Position numbers and translations under genes: made by a program. A DNA stretch of 64,000 bases from Byssothecium circinans (lineage: Eukaryota > Ascomycota > Dothideomycetes > Pleosporales > Massarinaceae): NCBI GenBank assembly GCA_010015675.1, contig ML977007.1:462016-526015 (forward strand). Reading direction: 5' to 3'. The notes beneath the pieces are model-generated. The model did no database searches and was not told where the DNA came from. It was given only the letters and a program-made list of their open reading frames with translations. Shown here piece after piece: positions 1 through 11,034 of this stretch. How positions within the stretch are numbered: position 1 is the stretch's first letter; every line of letters begins with the position of its first letter.

Positions 1-542
1 CCTCTAAGCCCACCAAGGCCACCACCTCCAAATCTAAAGCTACCACCAAACCTGCCAAAGGCACCGCCTCCAAACCCGCACCACAAGCCGACGAACCACT
101 AATCCCCGTGCACAAAATCCGAGAATCATCCCTCTATTTCGCCAACATCAAACCCACCCTCTTCGCCAACCTAACCGCAACAATCCGCTCGCTTCCACCC
201 ACCACCAACCCCGCCCAGCCCTCCTGGCACGAGAAAATCCTCATGTACGACGCAATCATCCTCGAGGACTTCACCGCCTTTCTCAACCAAGAACCTCGGC
301 TAAGGACATGGAGGCGAGCGACGCTGAAGCAGATCAGGGCTTGGAATAAACATCTCAAGGCGATGGGGGAGGAGAAGCTTGAGGTGGACGGTGGGAACGA
401 TGGGGTTGGGGGCGAGGCGGAGGCGCTGGCGGTGGAGAAGGAGGTGGAGGGTTGGATGGTGAGGAAGTGGTGTGAGGAGATGAGCGTTTGTTGCGTGGTG
501 AGGGAGAAGCAGAGGGGTGGGGGAACGAAGGGGTTATATTGA
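1..542 (+). CDS. SLX4: Structure-specific endonuclease subunit SLX4, C-terminal part
   Basis: Open from the window edge (reading frame begins at base 3) to a TGA at 540-542; the N-terminus lies outside the window. The first 35 visible residues are a Lys/Thr/Ala/Ser-rich linker. The rest resembles the conserved C-terminal domain of fungal SLX4: W-H-E-K-I-L-M-Y-D followed by I-L-E-D-F-T-A-F-L-N, and a terminal W-C-E-E-M-S-V-C-C-V then R-E-K-x-R-G-G. In the known family this helix-turn-helix-like domain binds SLX1, and the complex cleaves branched DNA in the nucleus during repair and replication-fork processing. An acidic/Gly insertion of about 25 residues precedes the last helix. Codon use is GC-rich upstream and G-rich downstream without any stop, so it looks intact. 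The next gene is convergent. Family assignment is from motif recognition, not a search. Confidence 0.85.
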   Translation, partial: SKPTKATTSKSKATTKPAKGTASKPAPQADEPLIPVHKIRESSLYFANIKPTLFANLTATIRSLPPTTNPAQPSWHEKILMYDAIILEDFTAFLNQEPRLRTWRRATLKQIRAWNKHLKAMGEEKLEVDGGNDGVGGEAEALAVEKEVEGWMVRKWCEEMSVCCVVREKQRGGGTKGLY

Positions 543-965
543 TAGATGTTTGGTGGATGGTGGCTTTTTCGGCTAGAGGTATAGAAGTATTGCAATACTA
601 CAAGAATAAGATTAGTACTACTGACTTTATTCAAATACGTGAACCTGTTAACAAAACTTCAGATTCTCGAGCATGCGGTGAGAAGTAACGAGTGTATGTA
701 TTTCGAAGGTGTTCTCTCTGTCTGAGTGTAAAGAAAGGAAATCTATCTGGGAGTTCAAAAACAATCCGACATCCCTATCTAACCGCCGGCAATAATGAAG
801 GAATTTTGGTGACAAAAAGGAAGCAGGGGGAGGGGTACGGCGCCCACATAGCGTTCGCCCGCGTTCATCGCCCGAAGACGTCGTGCCAGCTAAAGTTCTC
901 ATCATCGTTGACGAAAAGACAGTGTTTCACTGCATTGAAACGTGTCAGCAATCTTCTTCGATCAG
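543..965. other. Convergent intergenic region
   Basis: No convincing gene. Short overlapping ORFs on both strands lack ATG starts or protein-like composition. It must carry the 3' ends of the SLX4 gene and of the minus-strand gene ending at 966. Confidence 0.5.
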
Positions 966-1418
966 TTAATTGGGATACCCACAGTTTTTCGTAACATTAT
1001 TGTCAGCGTCCCACCCCCCCAAATCTTCCCGGTCAAGAGCTTTGCTTATTTCCTCGTATTGTTCGGCGTTCAGCTCGCGTCCTGGGAGACGCGAAACTTC
1101 GAACATTTTCCATGCCCGATCTCCAAATCGATACATATTTTGGAGGCAGATGCGCCCGATGACCGCGGGGTTGGTGGTGAATCCGTATTCGGCTTTGGAG
1201 AGTGTTTCTTTCTGGTCTTCCGGGAATGTGCCGTCTTGTTCTCGAATTTCGGCGGGGATTCTGATTGCGACGAGCAGCTGCTGCTCATGCTGTTCTTCGA
1301 CTTCGGTCCATTTCCATATTCCTCGCATGCCATCTGGAAGGTAGTTCTGCAGATCTGCTATGATCCTCTCCCTAAGCTCCGCAGCAGTCGGGGTATCGGA
1401 ATGCCCATGCCCATTCAT
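966..1418 (-). CDS. Conserved-looking small protein of unknown function
   Basis: Single-exon ORF of 150 aa. The ATG is at 1418; the ORF stays open a further 54 bases upstream but only from a TTG, so the ATG is preferred. The protein is hydrophilic and rich in Glu, Arg and Gln. It starts M-N-G-H-G-H and has a predicted amphipathic helix early on (E-L-R-E-R-I-I-A-D-L-Q). No signal peptide, membrane segment or recognised catalytic motif is visible. Composition and the sustained frame support a real protein, but I do not recognise the family. It is convergent with SLX4 and lies next to a degenerate repeat array, so a lineage-specific gene is plausible (inference). Confidence 0.5.
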   Translation of the reverse strand: MNGHGHSDTPTAAELRERIIADLQNYLPDGMRGIWKWTEVEEQHEQQLLVAIRIPAEIREQDGTFPEDQKETLSKAEYGFTTNPAVIGRICLQNMYRFGDRAWKMFEVSRLPGRELNAEQYEEISKALDREDLGGWDADNNVTKNCGYPN

Positions 1419-1579
1419 CTTCGCGTTGCGGTGTTCTGATAACCGTGATGGTGGATCGTCGTTGCTCAGCAAAGTGGTGGGAGGTATTCGAATTTGATAA
1501 CGAATCTGTGGAATGAAGAAAGAGTGCGGAGGAAGATCGAGAAATTATGGGTCGCTTTTATACCTGGGCTGGGTCATGG

Positions 1580-2020
1580 CTTTAGAGTGGGCTTCACCCG
1601 AGTTTTCGTGTACCTACCTGTTTCATGTTTGGAAAACAGCATTATCCGCCGTGACCACCGTAAAGAGGGCGTGACTGAGCTGGAGCTGATGCTGGAGGGC
1701 TTAGATTCACGGCTTTGGAGCGAGCTTCACCAGGGTTTTAATGTACCTACTTGTCAGGCCTTTAGGAAACAACATTAACTGACATGAAGAGGTATAACCA
1801 GATTAGAGCTGGAGGATTTGAGTCATAGCATCCGGTCGACCTTCACCGGGTTTCACGTTCTATCCAATATTATAGAAGGAGCGTATTCTGCCGTAAGATC
1901 GAGCTTTATTTGAGTTCACCTGCTGTTAATCGTTGAGAAGCTGCGTGTGCTGTCGTGGAAATGATATAACCGAGGTAGAGCTGGAGGGCTTGGATTCAGG
2001 CCTTGAGATTGAGCTTTGCG
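1580..2020 (+). repeat. Degenerate tandem repeat array, unit about 115-135 bp
   Basis: Diverged copies follow one another. The landmark (g)cttcacc recurs at 1591, 1724 and 1840, and a weaker copy (gttcacc) is at 1914. Each is followed by a ggtttt/gtacctac-like stretch and by a block resembling gagctggagggcttagattca (near 1690, 1806 and 1978). Copies are non-identical, so the array is old or mutated. The same unit occurs inverted at 3424-3610. Confidence 0.6.
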
Positions 2021-2301
2021 AGATAGACACGACACACTATAGCATGCTAGGTCAGTGTTCAAAGGCTTTACCAGCGTACAGTAAAGGCTTACCATTGATT
2101 GGCATCCATGTGTTCCCCTTATTACGTTCTCTAAGCGTTTCAATTCCGCCATAGGCTTCAGGAGCACCGTCTTAGGATTTGTAATAGTCTTTGATTTTAC
2201 CAACCATCATGCCATTTCGAGTCCCTCAGTAGGGCATCCGGCTTTGCTGAAAGCCTTTGCAAGTTCCCAGTTGCCTGTGACGCCATGAGTCGTCTCTGAA
2301 A

Positions 2302-3044
2302 TCAAATCTCTCTTTCCTGTGTAGTGAAAATTACTTCTGCGTCACGGAGGAGATGCTTCCCCGGTATGTCGAGATTAACGACGAATATGTTGAGTTTTTG
2401 GTGAGGGAGAGTTCCATTTGGGCATACTTTCCAATTCTTTTCTAGGAGTTTTCGTGGAGCTCTCGACTCATAATCGACGAGCTCGTGACGAGAGCGCAGC
2501 ACTGCTTGACGCTCTTTATATATACGTCCTGGACCGAGGCTAAGTGGGGGTAGCTCGTAACAACAGCGTAGAACTACCATTGTCAGATCAACATTCTTCC
2601 GCAAGGTACTATCTAAGGACGAGAACTTGCAGTTGACAGTAACTTCCAGTCCTTCGTCCCAATCACCGAAACGATTTGGATCTTTGCAGTACTTAACCAT
2701 ATCGCGTCGATAACTCTCTAGCACGGCAGGATTCTTCGGTTCTGGTCCCAATCCGCGGATTTCCCACCCCACTGTTATCAACAAACCCACAAGTGTTCTA
2801 CTAAGAGTGATTGCGTAGGGAAGGTCTGGAAGTTGTTGTCGGGCCTGGTTTGGAGATGCTAGAGTGCTCCTTTCTTTTTCTTGAAGGTGTTCCGTCTTTC
2901 CCGAATGTCTTCGAGTAATACTAGCGCCCACAAAAATTGCTTTGGAGCGTTGGCTCTGTCAACCCACTTGAACTTCCCACGGATGCTGGGTGGCAGCAAA
3001 ATGTCATTGTAATATCCAAGATGAATGTCCTCTGCCGTTGCCAT
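2302..3044 (-). pseudogene. Unknown gene, frameshifted or with an unresolved intron
   Basis: Two protein-like blocks on the minus strand in different frames. The first starts at an ATG at 3044 and runs about 50 residues (through Y-Y-N-D-I-L-L-P-P-S-I-R-G-K-F-K-W) until it goes out of frame near 2870-2930. The second runs to a TGA at 2302-2304 and has about 190 plausible residues. The junction includes an A-rich stretch (aagaaaaagaaagg in sense). This could be a frameshift, or a 62-nt intron with a GTGGGC donor and a weak AAG acceptor; I cannot decide. No family is recognised. The gene lies between the repeat array at 1580-2020 and its inverted copy at 3424-3610, so it may belong to a mobile or duplicated segment (inference). 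Confidence 0.4.
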
Positions 3045-4124
3045 TGTAGCGCCTTTTCGCTCGCAGGGCTGACTGTTGCCGAGCAATGGTAAGTCATTTA
3101 TGTTGAAGTGCTTGGTTTCGGTAAGCCGGTTAACTGAAGATAAAACCTTGTAGAGTAAAGAAGTGCTTAAGAAAGACGCTCCCCAGGGAATCGACGATAT
3201 TTATACTTGGCTGTAGTCATCATGAAAGACTCACTCAACAAGTCAGGTGTTATATATTTGACTCCGGTTGAACAGTCTGTGAATCACCTTTAGCTCCAAC
3301 GTCATATGCTTCGAGTACAGCACAAAGGAACTCATGTGCACGACGATATCCTGGGGATGGGATTTATTAAATCTCACATTGATTTTCGAGGACTGTGCAC
3401 TAGAAATCTTGTAAAGCTCGCCCTACAGCTATGAGTCTAATTGTTCTAGCATTAGCTCTAGCTTATTTATACCCTCTGTACGGTGGTTATGGTGGACAAT
3501 GCTATTTTCCAAACATGAAACAGGTAGGTACACGAAAACTCGGGTGAAGCCCAATCCAATGCCATGAGTCCGAACCCTCCATCCAACTCCAGCTCCAGCT
3601 CCGCCCTCTCCATGGCGGAAACAGGCAAGTAGGGGGACCTCGCGTGAAGCGCCTACCAGCCACCATCGCATCGGCACTCCACACGACCGCCACGCCGACA
3701 TACCAAAGCCTCCCTACTGACCGAGACTTACCATTTAGCAAACGCCTTAACGTGCCGAGTAAGGCCTTAGGAGAAAGGGCAAAAAGAAACATGACATACA
3801 ATGTCTAAGCATATTACAGAGCTTTTGTAGTTATCTCTTTGGCTTGAATTATTTATTCGGATACATCGATTTCTAAAATACGAAAAACTCTGTAATTAAC
3901 CCTCCTAGCGCCCACACGTACCACACTAAAACAATCTCTTTAAGTCCCTCTGCCCCTTTCTAACCTCTAAAACCTACTACCTTACTACTACTACTACCAC
4001 CGCCACTTCTTGCTTGAGCCCTCGCTCGCAAACAGCAGCAACAACACCAATACTAATACCAATACCAATACCAACACCGCCGCCGCCGCCACCACCACCA
4101 TGGTCCGCTCGCTCCCCGTCCTAT
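3045..4124. other. Intergenic region with low-complexity tracts
   Basis: Apart from the inverted repeat at 3424-3610, no gene is supported. An imperfect trinucleotide/hexanucleotide tract (accaatacca, ccgccgccgcc, accaccacc) occupies about 4000-4100. Confidence 0.45.
3424..3610 (-). repeat. Inverted copy of the 1580-2020 repeat unit
   Basis: On the minus strand this segment matches the plus-strand array from about 1575 to 1715, including gggcttcacccgagtttt, the next cgtgtacctacctgtttcat, and the gagctg..ctagaa block, at roughly 80% identity by eye. A further partial unit (gagctggagctggag) follows at about 3585-3600. Many differences are C/T or G/A, as RIP would give. Confidence 0.65.
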
Positions 4125-4500
4125 AGACCATCTTGCACAGCAAGACAGTCGAGGTATGTACAATGGCGTGGGCAAGTGCAGTGATTTTTCCGGTCTGCGT
4201 GACCTCCAACAGGTCCTCCGGAATTATCCAGTCTCGGTGGCGGTCAAACCTGCTGTCAATTTCGGCGTTGCCATTAATACAGTCAAACACGCGGATAACC
4301 GCCTGTCCCAGGGAGATTCCTGTCTAGGCCTGTTCCCAGCGTTTCAAATCAAAGTACTTCTTGATGCGGTTCTTGTGCCACTTAGTGATCTGGTCCTGCG
4401 AGGCCCCTTCTTTCAGGCTGTAAGAAGCTCCCATTTTGCTCTTTGTTCCTTCATGTGTTCTGCCGTTTAGAGTGAGCTTTACGTCGTCCTTAAGATCTAT
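4125..4500 (-). pseudogene. Fragment of an unknown protein with in-frame stops
   Basis: In one minus-strand frame about 120 codons read as plausible protein (I-D-L-K-D-D-V-K-L-T-L, then Q-D-Q-I-T-K-W-H-K-N-R-I-K-K-Y-F-D-L-K, then R-H-R-D-W-I-I-P-E-D-L-L-E-V-T). A TAG lies immediately upstream of this block and another lies at 4324-4326. Both could come from TGG or CAG by a single G-to-A or C-to-T change. An ATG exists at 4434. No family recognised. A spliced gene that avoids the stops cannot be excluded, but no good splice signals were found. Confidence 0.3.
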
Positions 4501-5134
4501 CTACCATGCGGCAGGGCAAACTAACACGCACAAAGTTGCAGGCCCTCCAAGAGGCGGCCGACGACTGGCCCTTCGACCATAGCGTCGAGGCACCCGAGGA
4601 TCTGTGGCTGCAGATCGAGTCGTGCTGGCAGAGATCGGGTCCTTGTTGGCTGACATCGGGCTGGCGTCGTCGTTGGAGCGCTGGGGGCATCGGGCGTCGG
4701 GCGTCCGGGCGTCAGGTGAGGCGCGAGGCGGGTGGGGGAGCAGTGGGGAGGGAAGGGGGAGGGGAGAGGGGGAGATTGCCCTGTAGATACCCGCGTGCGT
4801 GTGGCGCCGCCAAGAATTGAAGTTGTGGGTTCTTTGCGATATATACTTAACGTGCATTGGATTGTAGGTAATGTGACTGCTAACTAGGAGAGGGAGGTTG
4901 GTAGACTGTGGATAAGTCCCGGGTGGCAACCGACAGTGTGATATTTTGAATCTGTCTATGAGTAATGCGTTTCCCTCATCGCCCTCCATCCCACTATAGC
5001 ATCATTGGAAATTGCCATTCTCTTTTATGCTTGGAAGGGCGGTACAGAGCCTGGACATCGTTAACCCCACTCATCAACACAAGTCTTCCACACGTACAAT
5101 GGGAACAAAGAAAGAAACCGCGCGGCATACCAGC
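4501..5134. other. Intergenic region without a supported gene
   Basis: Short overlapping ORFs occur on both strands, with G-rich repetitive composition around 4720-4780. None has both a good start and protein-like composition. Confidence 0.4.
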
Positions 5135-7264
5135 TCACCAAATCGACGGCGTCAACCCCGTTTTAGCATTCTTATGGAACGGACTCGGTGTCGTCACACT
5201 TCTCTTCAGCCATTCCTTCATCTCCCCAATCTCTTTTAATCCCGGTCTGGAGAGGCTGTACTCCAGCCTCATCACCATATTCCCGTCTTCGCACTCGAAG
5301 CTCACGCTTGTAGGGAGCCAGTCGGGAATCGGGCCGCCGGACATGTCTTCGACGGCGGCGGTGAGGAATTTCTTGTGGACGGGATCTACCTTCCACTCGA
5401 CGTGCAGGCGATTGCATTCGTCTATAACCCATTGCTCCATTCGTTGTGCTTTGCGGAGTTTTTCGGTTAGGTCGAGTTCGGAGAGATTGGGGGAAAGAGG
5501 ATTGTCGTTGGTGACGTTGCTTTTGCTGAGGGCTTCCTGTTGACGTTCCAGACGGCGGATGAGTCGGTACCAAGTCCCTACTGATATTTGGAAGTGGGTG
5601 TGGAGACGTAGAGGTACGAGTGGCAGTGATGGGCATGTGTCGAGCGAATAGCGCACACAGCGCGCGAGGCTAATGGCGGCGTCGATGTCTCTTTGGTGTA
5701 CAGTTTCTATATCCGGGAGCAGAGAATTAGCGGCTTCGGTAGGGAACTGCAGGTAAAGCATCTCAGTCACTCCACACAGGTTAATCACAAAATACCAATA
5801 ACGACTTGCTTGAATGGAGCTGTCAACTGAGTTGAAATGATACGAGTCTGTGATAATGTCGGCAACGTCTGGATGAGGTGGCGTAGGTATGAGAATGGTA
5901 GAGTCGAGCATGACTTGCTTTATGATGTTGGATGGGTCGAGCATCCATAGTGATTCTGCTAAGCTGATGGCGGAGGCTCGAATATCTGTGTCTTCGTCTG
6001 AATGCTGTATGGCGTGGCGGACAAGGCATATGAGACGAGGAAGTTGAACGAAGACATGCATCAAAGCGGTTGATGCTCGAAAGAATGTTGTAGCATCGCT
6101 GGGTATTGACGATGGGGAGGTCGCGTTAAGGTAGAATTCGTTGTCGTAGACTGACACGCGACCGGCGACTGCTGCTTCTGAAACCTGGAAAATTATGTTA
6201 GCACATCGTATGCGAACAACTACGGGCGGAGTACATCATCCATGTAGGTCTGGTCAAGGAAGCTCCAATAGTGCTCCTCATCAAACCCGACCGGGGGCCC
6301 TTCCCTCAATATCTCTGCGAGACCGACACTGTGAATCATATGGTAGCCGTTATGAATACCCATAAATATCTACGAATGTGAGCGGAGAGCCAATCGCGTA
6401 GCCTCTCTGTTGCATTCACCTACCTCTGCGGCAAAGTGTATCTTCATTGCCAGAATCGTATCGTAGGTAGCACGTGATTTTTCGTTGTCGACGGCAATCT
6501 GGAGTACCTTTAACGCCTCCGCTTTCGACGTCAACGCTACGTTCCTATTCGTAAAGTTGTCTTGACGATACACGTTGAAACTATCAATCATGTACTCGAC
6601 CGCGAGATCTACATGACCGCTGTTTCCGATTCGCGAAGGAATCGAAAGGATCCACGAGCCCAGTATGGAGAAAGGTTGCTGTTCCGATGGCCGAGCTTGC
6701 AGCAATGAGATGTAGCGACTCGCGAGTGCCACTGTCGGGGCCGAAGGTCGATACAATAGGAGCGCCGACGCTCTTTTTAGATGATCTAGATGGATCTCCA
6801 GCCTCCTTTTCCGCCGTGCTGAAGGCTGCTTTCGGACTGCATTGGCCTTGTCTCTAGATACCATGGCAAGTGTGCGAAAGACACCTTTGCCTTGATCCGC
6901 ATCTCTTTCGGTAGTCGTTTGAAAGTCTGCTGGTTCGAACGAACGCTTTGATAGAGGAGAGACAGGAGAGGAATTGGTTATATCGCTGAACTGCATCAAT
7001 GGATAAACCATGGGCGCTACTTTGGTTTTGCCATGTTTACTGAACTTTGTGGGATCTTCGACGACGATTGCTGAAATGTTTCCGAAGTTGTACGCGCATG
7101 ATCGGTTTCCTTTACAACAGGGGGAGCATGCTGGCTTTTTCTCGTCGCACTGTAGGTGTTCGCATTAGCAGATGCGAAGGAGACCAGGGCAAGGATCAGA
7201 GCGGAACTTAGCGCACCTTGACTTTGCGTTGCCGACATGTCTCACACTTTCCCGTGATTGTCAT
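5135..7264 (-). CDS. Zn2Cys6 binuclear-cluster transcription factor
   Basis: Four exons are read on the minus strand: 7264-7217, 7149-6424, 6369-6235 and 6184-5135, giving 652 aa. Introns are 67, 54 and 50 nt, all GT..AG. The ATG at 7264 leads directly into the N-terminal zinc cluster, with cysteines at residues 7, 10, 17, 24, 27 or 28, and 34 (C-x2-C-x6-C-x6-C spacing). The first intron falls exactly between K16 and C17, as is common in this class. The remaining 600 residues are mostly helical and resemble the long fungal-specific regulatory domain found C-terminal to such clusters (probably the Fungal_trans_2 type). A nuclear DNA-binding regulator is expected; its targets cannot be told. 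No biosynthetic cluster adjoins it. Exon lengths sum to 653 codons, in frame. Confidence 0.88.
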
Positions 7265-7568
7265 CGTGGGCCACACCTAGATGTTATAGAGATTTGTAGA
7301 TGATGTTTGTGTTCGTTGAGAAACGGAGTTGCTGCACCGCTGAAGCAGGGTATTCACCGCTTCGGGGTATGGGCAGTGTACGTAAAGCGCCCCGCATCAT
7401 CTCTCATGCGGATGGACACAGCCTCCGATCTCCGACTTCAGTGTGCTGTAGGGGCTTGGTAGGGCTGTAAGGTGGTGACAAGAATGGCTGCCTGATGACT
7501 GTCTGGATGAGTGCTAGACGAGTAACGGTTCATGCGAGATAGGGGCTGAGTCAGCTGCCAATGCGCTA
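7265..7568. other. Upstream region of the Zn2Cys6 gene
   Basis: About 300 bases between the start of the regulator and the left TIR of the transposon. It must hold the regulator's promoter. No clear motif recognised. Confidence 0.4.
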
Positions 7569-7696
7569 ACGTGTCGGATCAGTAAGCGGGCCAGGACAGT
7601 ATGTGGGCCACCCCACCAAGAGTATCCACCTTCTCTATACAATAGCTCAACACCACCACAATAGATTAAGACAGAAATAGATTTAATAGATTCGCG

Positions 7697-9339
7697 CTAT
7701 CTAGTAGTACACTGAGTCCTATTATGGCCTTGAACGTGACAGTTGCTGCATGTTGGTGGTGCGCGACGTCGCTGTGGTTGATCCATCTGCTCACCCTCTT
7801 GAGCTACCCTATTGGCCTCTGCAGCAAGCAATTGACCTTCCTGAGCCTGTAGAGCGCCTCCACGGGCAATATACTGTCGGCGCTGCGTCTGCTTACGCTG
7901 TCGGCGCTGACTAGCTGCCTGAAGCTTTGTATTCTCCTCTGCAAGGATAGTCGCTGAGTGCATAGCAAGTTGACAACCTTTGACAAGCTGGCGGATAGCC
8001 TGGGTAGTAGGGCTCTGTGACTGACGACGAAGGCGGTTCTGGATAAGTTGAGCCTGCTGCTGAAGCTGAGCTACCGTATGAGGTGTCTCAGCTGTCCACT
8101 GCTCTCCTGCTGTGGCTTCTGTCTGTAGTGGTGACGGTGTTCGTACAATAGTTAGAGACGAAAGGACGCGTTCTGAGCTATATGGGACTAGCCCTGTCGC
8201 CTAAAAGCCAGCTTGGATATTCTCTACTGTTAAGGCTATCGCTCTAGCCTGGCTGTAGATAGATAGGAAGTCTACTTTGTCGACGTGGAAGACATGTTGG
8301 CGAGCGAGCTGCTGGATAGCTNNNNNNNNNNNNNNNNNNNNNNNNNNNNNNNNNNNNNNNNNNNNNNNNNNNNNNNNNNNNNNNNNNNNNNNNNNNNNNN
8401 NNNNNNNNNNNNNNNNNNNNNNNNNNNNNNNNNNNNNNNNNNNNNNNNNNNNNNNNNNNNNNNNNNNNNNNNNNNNNNNNNNNNNNNNNNNNNNNNNNNN
8501 NNNNNNNNNNNNNNNNNNNNNNNNNNNNNNNNNNNNNNNNNNNNNNNNNNNNNNNNNNNNNNNNNNNNNNNNNNNNNNNNNNNNNNNNNNNNNNNNNNNN
8601 NNNNNNNNNNNNNNNNNNNNNNNNNNNNNNNNNNNNNNNNNNNNNNNNNNNNNNNNNNNNNNNNNNNNNNNNNNNNNNNNNNNNNNNNNNNNNNNNNNNN
8701 NNNNNNNNNNNNNNNNNNNNNNNNNNNNNNNNNNNNNNNNNNNNNNNNNNNNNNNNNNNNNNNNNNNNNNNNNNNNNNNNNNNNNNNNNNNNNNNNNNNN
8801 NNNNNNNNNNNNNNNNNNNNNNNNNNNNNNNNNNNNNNNNNNNNNNNNNNNNNNNNNNNNNNNNNNNNNNNNNNNNNNNNNNNNNNNNNNNNNNNNNNNN
8901 NNNNNNNNNNNNNNNNNNNNNNNNNNNNNNNNNNNNNNNNNNNNNNNNNNNNNNNNNNNNNNNNNNNNNNNNNNNNNNNNNNNNNNNNNNNNNNNNNNNN
9001 NNNNNNGGGGGGAGGAGGAGGAGATTCGCCGCGCGCTGCGACTAAAACGTCGGCCATTCGTCGTACGTCGATAATTTGTGGCGGAAATCCTCGTCGATTA
9101 AGGTCTAGTATCCATTGAACTAGAGACTGCTCCTCGGTAGGGGATAGCTTTCAATTTGGTGATCTAGTCTCATACTTTGGCTGCACACCTTGAAGGCGCC
9201 TTTGTAGGGTAGTTCTTGGTACGTTATAGGCTTCTGCGAGCTTGCGCACAGATAACTGAGGATTTGATTGAAAAGAGGCAACTGCGAGCCCTAATCGGCC
9301 TTCTTTTGAGAGCCTTTGAGGCGGTGGTTGTGGCGGCAT
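7697..9339 (-). pseudogene. Pogo/Fot1-like transposase with two premature stops
   Basis: The start is the ATG at 9339 (M-P-P-Q-P-P-P). An N-terminal helix-turn-helix of the Psq/CENP-B type follows (S-V-R-K-L-A-E-A-Y-N-V-P-R-T-T-L-Q-R-R-L). A TGA at 9151-9153 interrupts the frame, which then continues (L-S-P-T-E-E-Q-S-L-V-Q-W-I). After the gap the frame resumes with V-D-F-L-S-I-Y, then N-I-Q-A-G-F and a second stop (TAG near 8205), then A-T-G-L-V-P-Y-S-S-E-R-V-L, a hallmark of the C-terminal part of this family. A Gln-rich coiled coil and a CCHC-like knuckle (C-S-N-C-x4-G-H-N-x4-C) end the protein at 7697. Both stops could be single transitions. The catalytic triad cannot be checked because of the N run. 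Non-functional as written. Confidence 0.85.
8322..9006. other. Assembly gap (685 N) inside the transposon
   Basis: A run of N. It removes the central part of the transposase. Any ORF reported across it is meaningless. Confidence 1.
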
Positions 9340-9423
9340 GGTGGATAGAGAGGTGGTTGGGGACGCGTCTTTGGTGGGGTGGCCCACATACTGTCCTGGC
9401 CCGCTTACTGATCCGACACGTTA

Positions 9424-11034
9424 GATGGTTTGTGGCTGCCCACGTGACGTTGAACTCTCGAGGTCGGGACGAAAACGAGCTGTGTTCAGTGCGCATCATG
9501 AATCACGGTTTTTAGCGTAAAGATTCAATTGTCTTCTGGTGACTCTGATGGATCTCACTTTGTCCGGTGGACTGCGCCCGTCGTCGAAATAAGTCGAGGC
9601 TTGGTGTGCGGTGCCTAGAGTGCCGAGCGAGCGTAGCTCCCACTCAAGAACTTGATCAACAATTAACACCCGGTCTCAGGAGACGTTGTATGCAAAGCTT
9701 GCCCTTCTGCTCTCTTGGCCGGTCTTGCTCGTTCTTATTTCAACCTCGACGTCTCCGAGCCTCTGCTAGAGCGACTGTTTCACACTGTCCTTCGCGCGAT
9801 TGATCCCACGCGCTTCGGAGCAGCCGACGATCTATCCCATACCAAACACCGCGATCGCCGTCATTCGTGGAGATAATAGATAACGCTAAGCAATGTCGTT
9901 GTCAGAGCGCCACAGCGGCGCCCGCGAAGGTGTTCTGCCGCCGCCATCTACCAACACACACGATTGCACTGTGCTACGGATCGAGCCGCGAGACAACCCG
10001 GATCAATTCACATCGCATCGCACACTGACCGAGCGACAGGCTTTTTTTGAAGAGTCGCTGTAGGCTGGGCGCCTCCTGGCATCCCTCCCGCCATCCAGGG
10101 TTCCAGGCCACCAACCCCGCAGGCCTACGCATCGTCCTGGCCTTCCTTTTTGAGCACTCGCCTCCGCTGCTCTATCTCATGAATTATTTAGGCGGCCGCT
10201 CACCATTACCCAACCACCTGTCGAATCGAGACAGGCGCCCTTTTCGAAGAGACGTATGACTGCGGCGCGGATGCATCAATACAGAGTCTCAATATACGCG
10301 TAATCTGCAAGCCAGTTCTGGGCGGGCGTGCATTGCGCACTGCGTCCTCCATGGGGCTGCCACCTGCCTATCTACAGCACTGCATCTTCTGATGCAGTGA
10401 TGCTATACCGCGGTGACCGCGCCGCTTTTGTCCCACGACAGCCCTGGAGTCCCTTGCATCGGCGCTCCCATCGTTAGCTTCTTCCTTCGCCTAGCACTCG
10501 GCCGCCACCGTTATCTCTGGGAAATTATTGGAGACGCTAGAATCGACCGTCTCGCCAATCCGTTGCTTCTAAGAACCCTCCACCGTAAGCATCAGCGGCG
10601 TTCCGGCCCTTTGGCGACGCTCACGTGCGATAAGACCGGGCTCACCATGCACAGAAGCATTCTAACCGTAGTCTAGCATCCCGCCGCGCGATGGCTTGTA
10701 GGATCCGGTCGCGTCTTACACCTTCCATATCGCATCCGCGAATTTGATAGCTGCGATCCTGTGGTCCAATGGTGCGGGTCACGGTTCGCTCGCAGGCATA
10801 AGGCAAAACTGGGCAAGCCTGGGCACACGACGGGGGTCGCGGTTGGGCGACTCCAGTTCGGTGCATGCTACGGTGGAGGGGCAGGGTGCTCGGTGCTCGC
10901 GTGCATACCACCCTGCCGTTGCCGCGCCTTCACGCGCATCTCTGGGGTATTTATCTCGAGCCCCCCTTCACTTTTCGAGTGCCGCCGTTCTGCCGGACTT
11001 CCTTTGAACTTTCATTCACCTTCTTTAGTTCGCC
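9424..11034. other. Long intergenic region upstream of the amino acid permease
   Basis: 1.6 kb with no supported gene. Small ORFs here have Arg/Ser/Pro-rich, shadow-like composition. A pyrimidine-rich stretch (about 10950-11030) lies directly before the permease ATG and probably includes its core promoter and 5' leader. Confidence 0.5.

Larger units (their letters stand above)
7569..9421 (-). mobile_element. Pogo/Fot1-like DNA transposon, degenerate, with assembly gap
   Basis: Perfect 51-bp terminal inverted repeats at 7569-7619 and 9371-9421 begin acgtgtcgg. They are flanked by TA on both sides (7567-7568 and 9422-9423), the target duplication typical of Tc1/mariner-pogo elements. Each TIR contains two tandem 17-bp units (7577-7593 and 7594-7610, mirrored at the right end), both ending in gggcca. 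The interior encodes a minus-strand transposase relic. The middle, which would hold most of the DDE domain, is missing in a 685-base N run. Confidence 0.9.

Noticed and set aside
4506..4820. Plus-strand frame starting with an ATG
   Set aside because: Only the first 40 residues look protein-like, the rest is G/R-rich low complexity; a minus-strand remnant overlaps the region.
8272..9118. Long open frames across the N run on both strands
   Set aside because: They are open only because N codons cannot be stops; the real content is the transposase remnant on the minus strand.
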